Shown in pieces: positions 7,101-7,341 of a DNA stretch of 7,341 bases. Below the pieces are notes generated by a model. It did no database searches, had not been told where the DNA came from, and was given only the letters and a program-made list of their open reading frames with translations. The stretch comes from JAXHUM01 sp034189325 (GTDB taxonomy: Bacteria > Desulfobacterota > DSM-4660 > Desulfatiglandales > Desulfatiglandaceae), in NCBI GenBank assembly GCA_034189325.1, contig JAXHUM010000067.1, positions 1 to 7,341 on the forward strand. Reading direction: 5' to 3'. How positions within the stretch are numbered: position 1 is the first letter of the stretch; each line of letters begins with the position of its first letter. The translations under genes were made by a program, and so were the position numbers.

Positions 7101-7296
7101 GATGACCGCCCTTACAACCGTCCTCGGCCTGCTGCCGCTGCTTTTGGCCGAGGGTATCGGCTCTGAAGTACAACGCCCCCTGGCCTCGGTTGTCGTCTTC
7201 GGGTTGACGACATCGACCTTGCTGACGCTTTTTGTCATCCCGGCCGCATATGGTTGGCTGGAAGAGATTATAGAAAAACGTAGGAGAACCTTTTGA
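4186..7296 (+). CDS. czcA: CzcA-like heavy-metal RND efflux pump (HME family)
   Basis: A 1036-residue inner-membrane proton/metal antiporter with the full RND plan: TM1 (12-30), a large periplasmic loop (31-343), TM2-TM6 (345-505), TM7 (534-554), a second loop (555-868) and TM8-TM12 (870-1023). MPVDAFPDISP (34-44) and GFIALLGIAVQNGVVLVSY (927-945) are hallmarks of the heavy-metal branch. TM4 reads GIAIAIGMLGDGAIVMVEN (401-419): D411 and E418 correspond to CzcA D408 and E415, but the position of CzcA D402 is A405, as in CusA. The CusA methionine triad seems absent (positions align with G570, Y620 and E670, by eye), and NAFDELISGVK (666-676) resembles Zn/Co/Ni pumps, so a divalent metal is more likely than Cu/Ag. 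The start is ATG 4186 or 4189; MSRLIE is the usual family beginning, while earlier ATGs at 4153 and 4162 lie inside the adaptor gene. The upstream ribosome binding site is only purine-rich (GAGAGAAGAAGAG). No frameshift or missing domain is seen. Confidence 0.95.
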   Translation: MMSRLIESALKVPGLVVIAVIVVIGLGIYKYQHMPVDAFPDISPIMVPIFAEGHGMAPEEIERLITYPIESAMNGLPKVKQVKSTSAFGMAVVYVYFEDNVDIYFARQLVSERLAGAMTRLPKMDEPPTLGPISTGLGQIFIYYLSADGSKVETGGKDLNTWLRELNDWIVKFQLQTVPGVTDVLSMGGHVLQYQIEVNPYLLRKYDLALEEVVEAVNANNRNVGGQFLVLGSEEHLVRGVGLVESLEDIRGIPVKEDNGIPVFLADLADIRFGNEIRRGVVTRNGEKEVVSGIVMKLYGENTSEVIKRLYAKVAEVKKTLPEGVELVPYYEQAELVSKATGTIKAALMQGVFLVVLVLILFLGNWRTAFIVAISLPLCALVAIIFMDLNRISANLMSLGGIAIAIGMLGDGAIVMVENIYRHMGEKKAPNESKATVVLRAAREVSRPIVFSVAIIIMVFLPIFTLEDVEGKMFSPMAFTISYALTGSILMALIVAPVMAIFLLKHQPHKEQKVMRRLISLYKPFLAAAYRFKKMVLFVSIVALAISLFSLRFLGTEFIPTLEEGSIMIGVTMVPSISLEKGTQTIMKMEKKIMQFDEVEETVSRVGRPEAGSHPHPVNYAEIHISLKPRREWKDHSSKAELIEALNRDLGHIPGVQCNFTQPIQNAFDELISGVKTQLAIKIYGENLQVLREKAVEIRNAIDDTPGLVDLSAEQSFGQPQVQVIANRSACARYGVSVSQILEMVELAVGGEVIDNIYLNTRRFGIFLRYQEKHRMDPEALRNLLLATHKSGLIPLGQVAQIKQVIGPIQINREKNQRRWMVQGNIRGRDMGSVVTDIQTRIDERIDLPPGYSIEYGGQFENQKRAMKRLAFIVPIVICVVFIMLWMTFKSWRHASIIITGVPLSIIGGILGLFVMKEYLSVPASVGFIALLGIAVQNGVVLVSYFNDLRVRGRSVKDAVQEGALLRLRPVLMTALTTVLGLLPLLLAEGIGSEVQRPLASVVVFGLTTSTLLTLFVIPAAYGWLEEIIEKRRRTF
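7282..7286 (+). promoter_or_regulatory. Ribosome binding site inside the end of the pump gene
   Basis: AGGAG lies in the last codons of the pump gene, 6 nt before a TTG at 7293 that opens the next frame. It is the best reason to believe a coupled gene follows. Confidence 0.6.
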
Positions 7297-7341
7297 AACG
7301 TGATGTCCCCTTTTACTCGATATTGTTGATTGTGCAGCAAG
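7293..7341 (+). CDS. Start of a further operon gene (partial, TTG start)
   Basis: A frame opens with TTG at 7293, sharing bases with the pump's TGA stop (7294-7296), and stays open for 16 codons to the window edge, reading MKRDVPFYSILLIVQQ. The spacing to AGGAG, the 4-nt TTGA overlap and the plausible protein beginning argue for a real, translationally coupled gene. The two nearby alternatives, GTG at 7300 and ATG at 7303, share one frame and hit a stop within ten codons. The product cannot be identified from 16 residues. The hydrophobic alternation YSILLIV would suit the first beta-strand of a small ferredoxin-like fold such as a PII-like protein; a PII subgroup (PII-NG) has been described beside heavy-metal RND genes. 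This identity is a guess. Confidence 0.55.
   Translation, partial: MKRDVPFYSILLIVQQ

Noticed and set aside
5917..7173. 418-codon open frame on the minus strand inside the pump gene
   Set aside because: It is fully antisense to a certain RND pump gene; its translation has no recognisable domain and is rich in His, Gln and Asp as expected from reading the complement of a biased coding frame.

Overview
The window holds a compact heavy-metal efflux operon of the CzcCBA (HME-RND) type on the + strand, with a small VOC-fold enzyme gene diverging from it at the left edge. Base composition is moderate, genes are tightly packed, Shine-Dalgarno sites are purine-rich, and all proteins look like those of a Gram-negative (diderm) bacterium, since the system spans inner membrane, periplasm and outer membrane. 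A methylmalonyl-CoA-epimerase-like protein next to a CzcCBA set fits a Desulfobacterota/deltaproteobacterial genome. That assignment is an impression from protein style, not a proof.

Layout: 10-432 (-) encodes a 140-residue VOC protein resembling methylmalonyl-CoA epimerase, but one expected metal-binding His is replaced by Leu. 433-744 is a divergent intergenic region with a candidate promoter for each direction and a 26-nt imperfect inverted repeat between them. 745-1218 (+) encodes a small exported or membrane-anchored protein with six Cys and a CFGEDGH motif, of unknown function. 1219-1363 is a 145-nt gap with small inverted repeats. 1364-2740 (+) is a CzcC/TolC-family outer-membrane lipoprotein. 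2730-4172 (+) is a CzcB-like periplasmic adaptor with a very His/Asp/Glu-rich N-terminal segment. 4186-7296 (+) is a CzcA-like RND pump. A further reading frame opens with a TTG at 7293, overlapping the pump stop codon and preceded by a good AGGAG; it runs off the window after 16 codons.

How the parts work together: the RND trimer in the inner membrane would use the proton gradient to move metal ions taken mainly from the periplasm, the adaptor would link it to the outer-membrane channel, and the His-rich adaptor segment and perhaps the small Cys protein would bind or buffer metal in the periplasm. The methionine triad of the Cu/Ag pump CusA appears to be absent, which favours a divalent substrate (Zn, Co, Ni or Cd). 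However, the helix-4 motif lacks the first Asp of the CzcA signature and looks partly CusA-like, so the metal cannot be named from sequence. No dedicated regulator (MerR, ArsR or two-component) is visible here.

The parts most worth a second look are the small Cys/DGH protein at the head of the operon, the hybrid proton-relay motif of the pump, the missing His in the VOC protein, and the translationally coupled gene starting at 7293, which might be a PII-like regulator.
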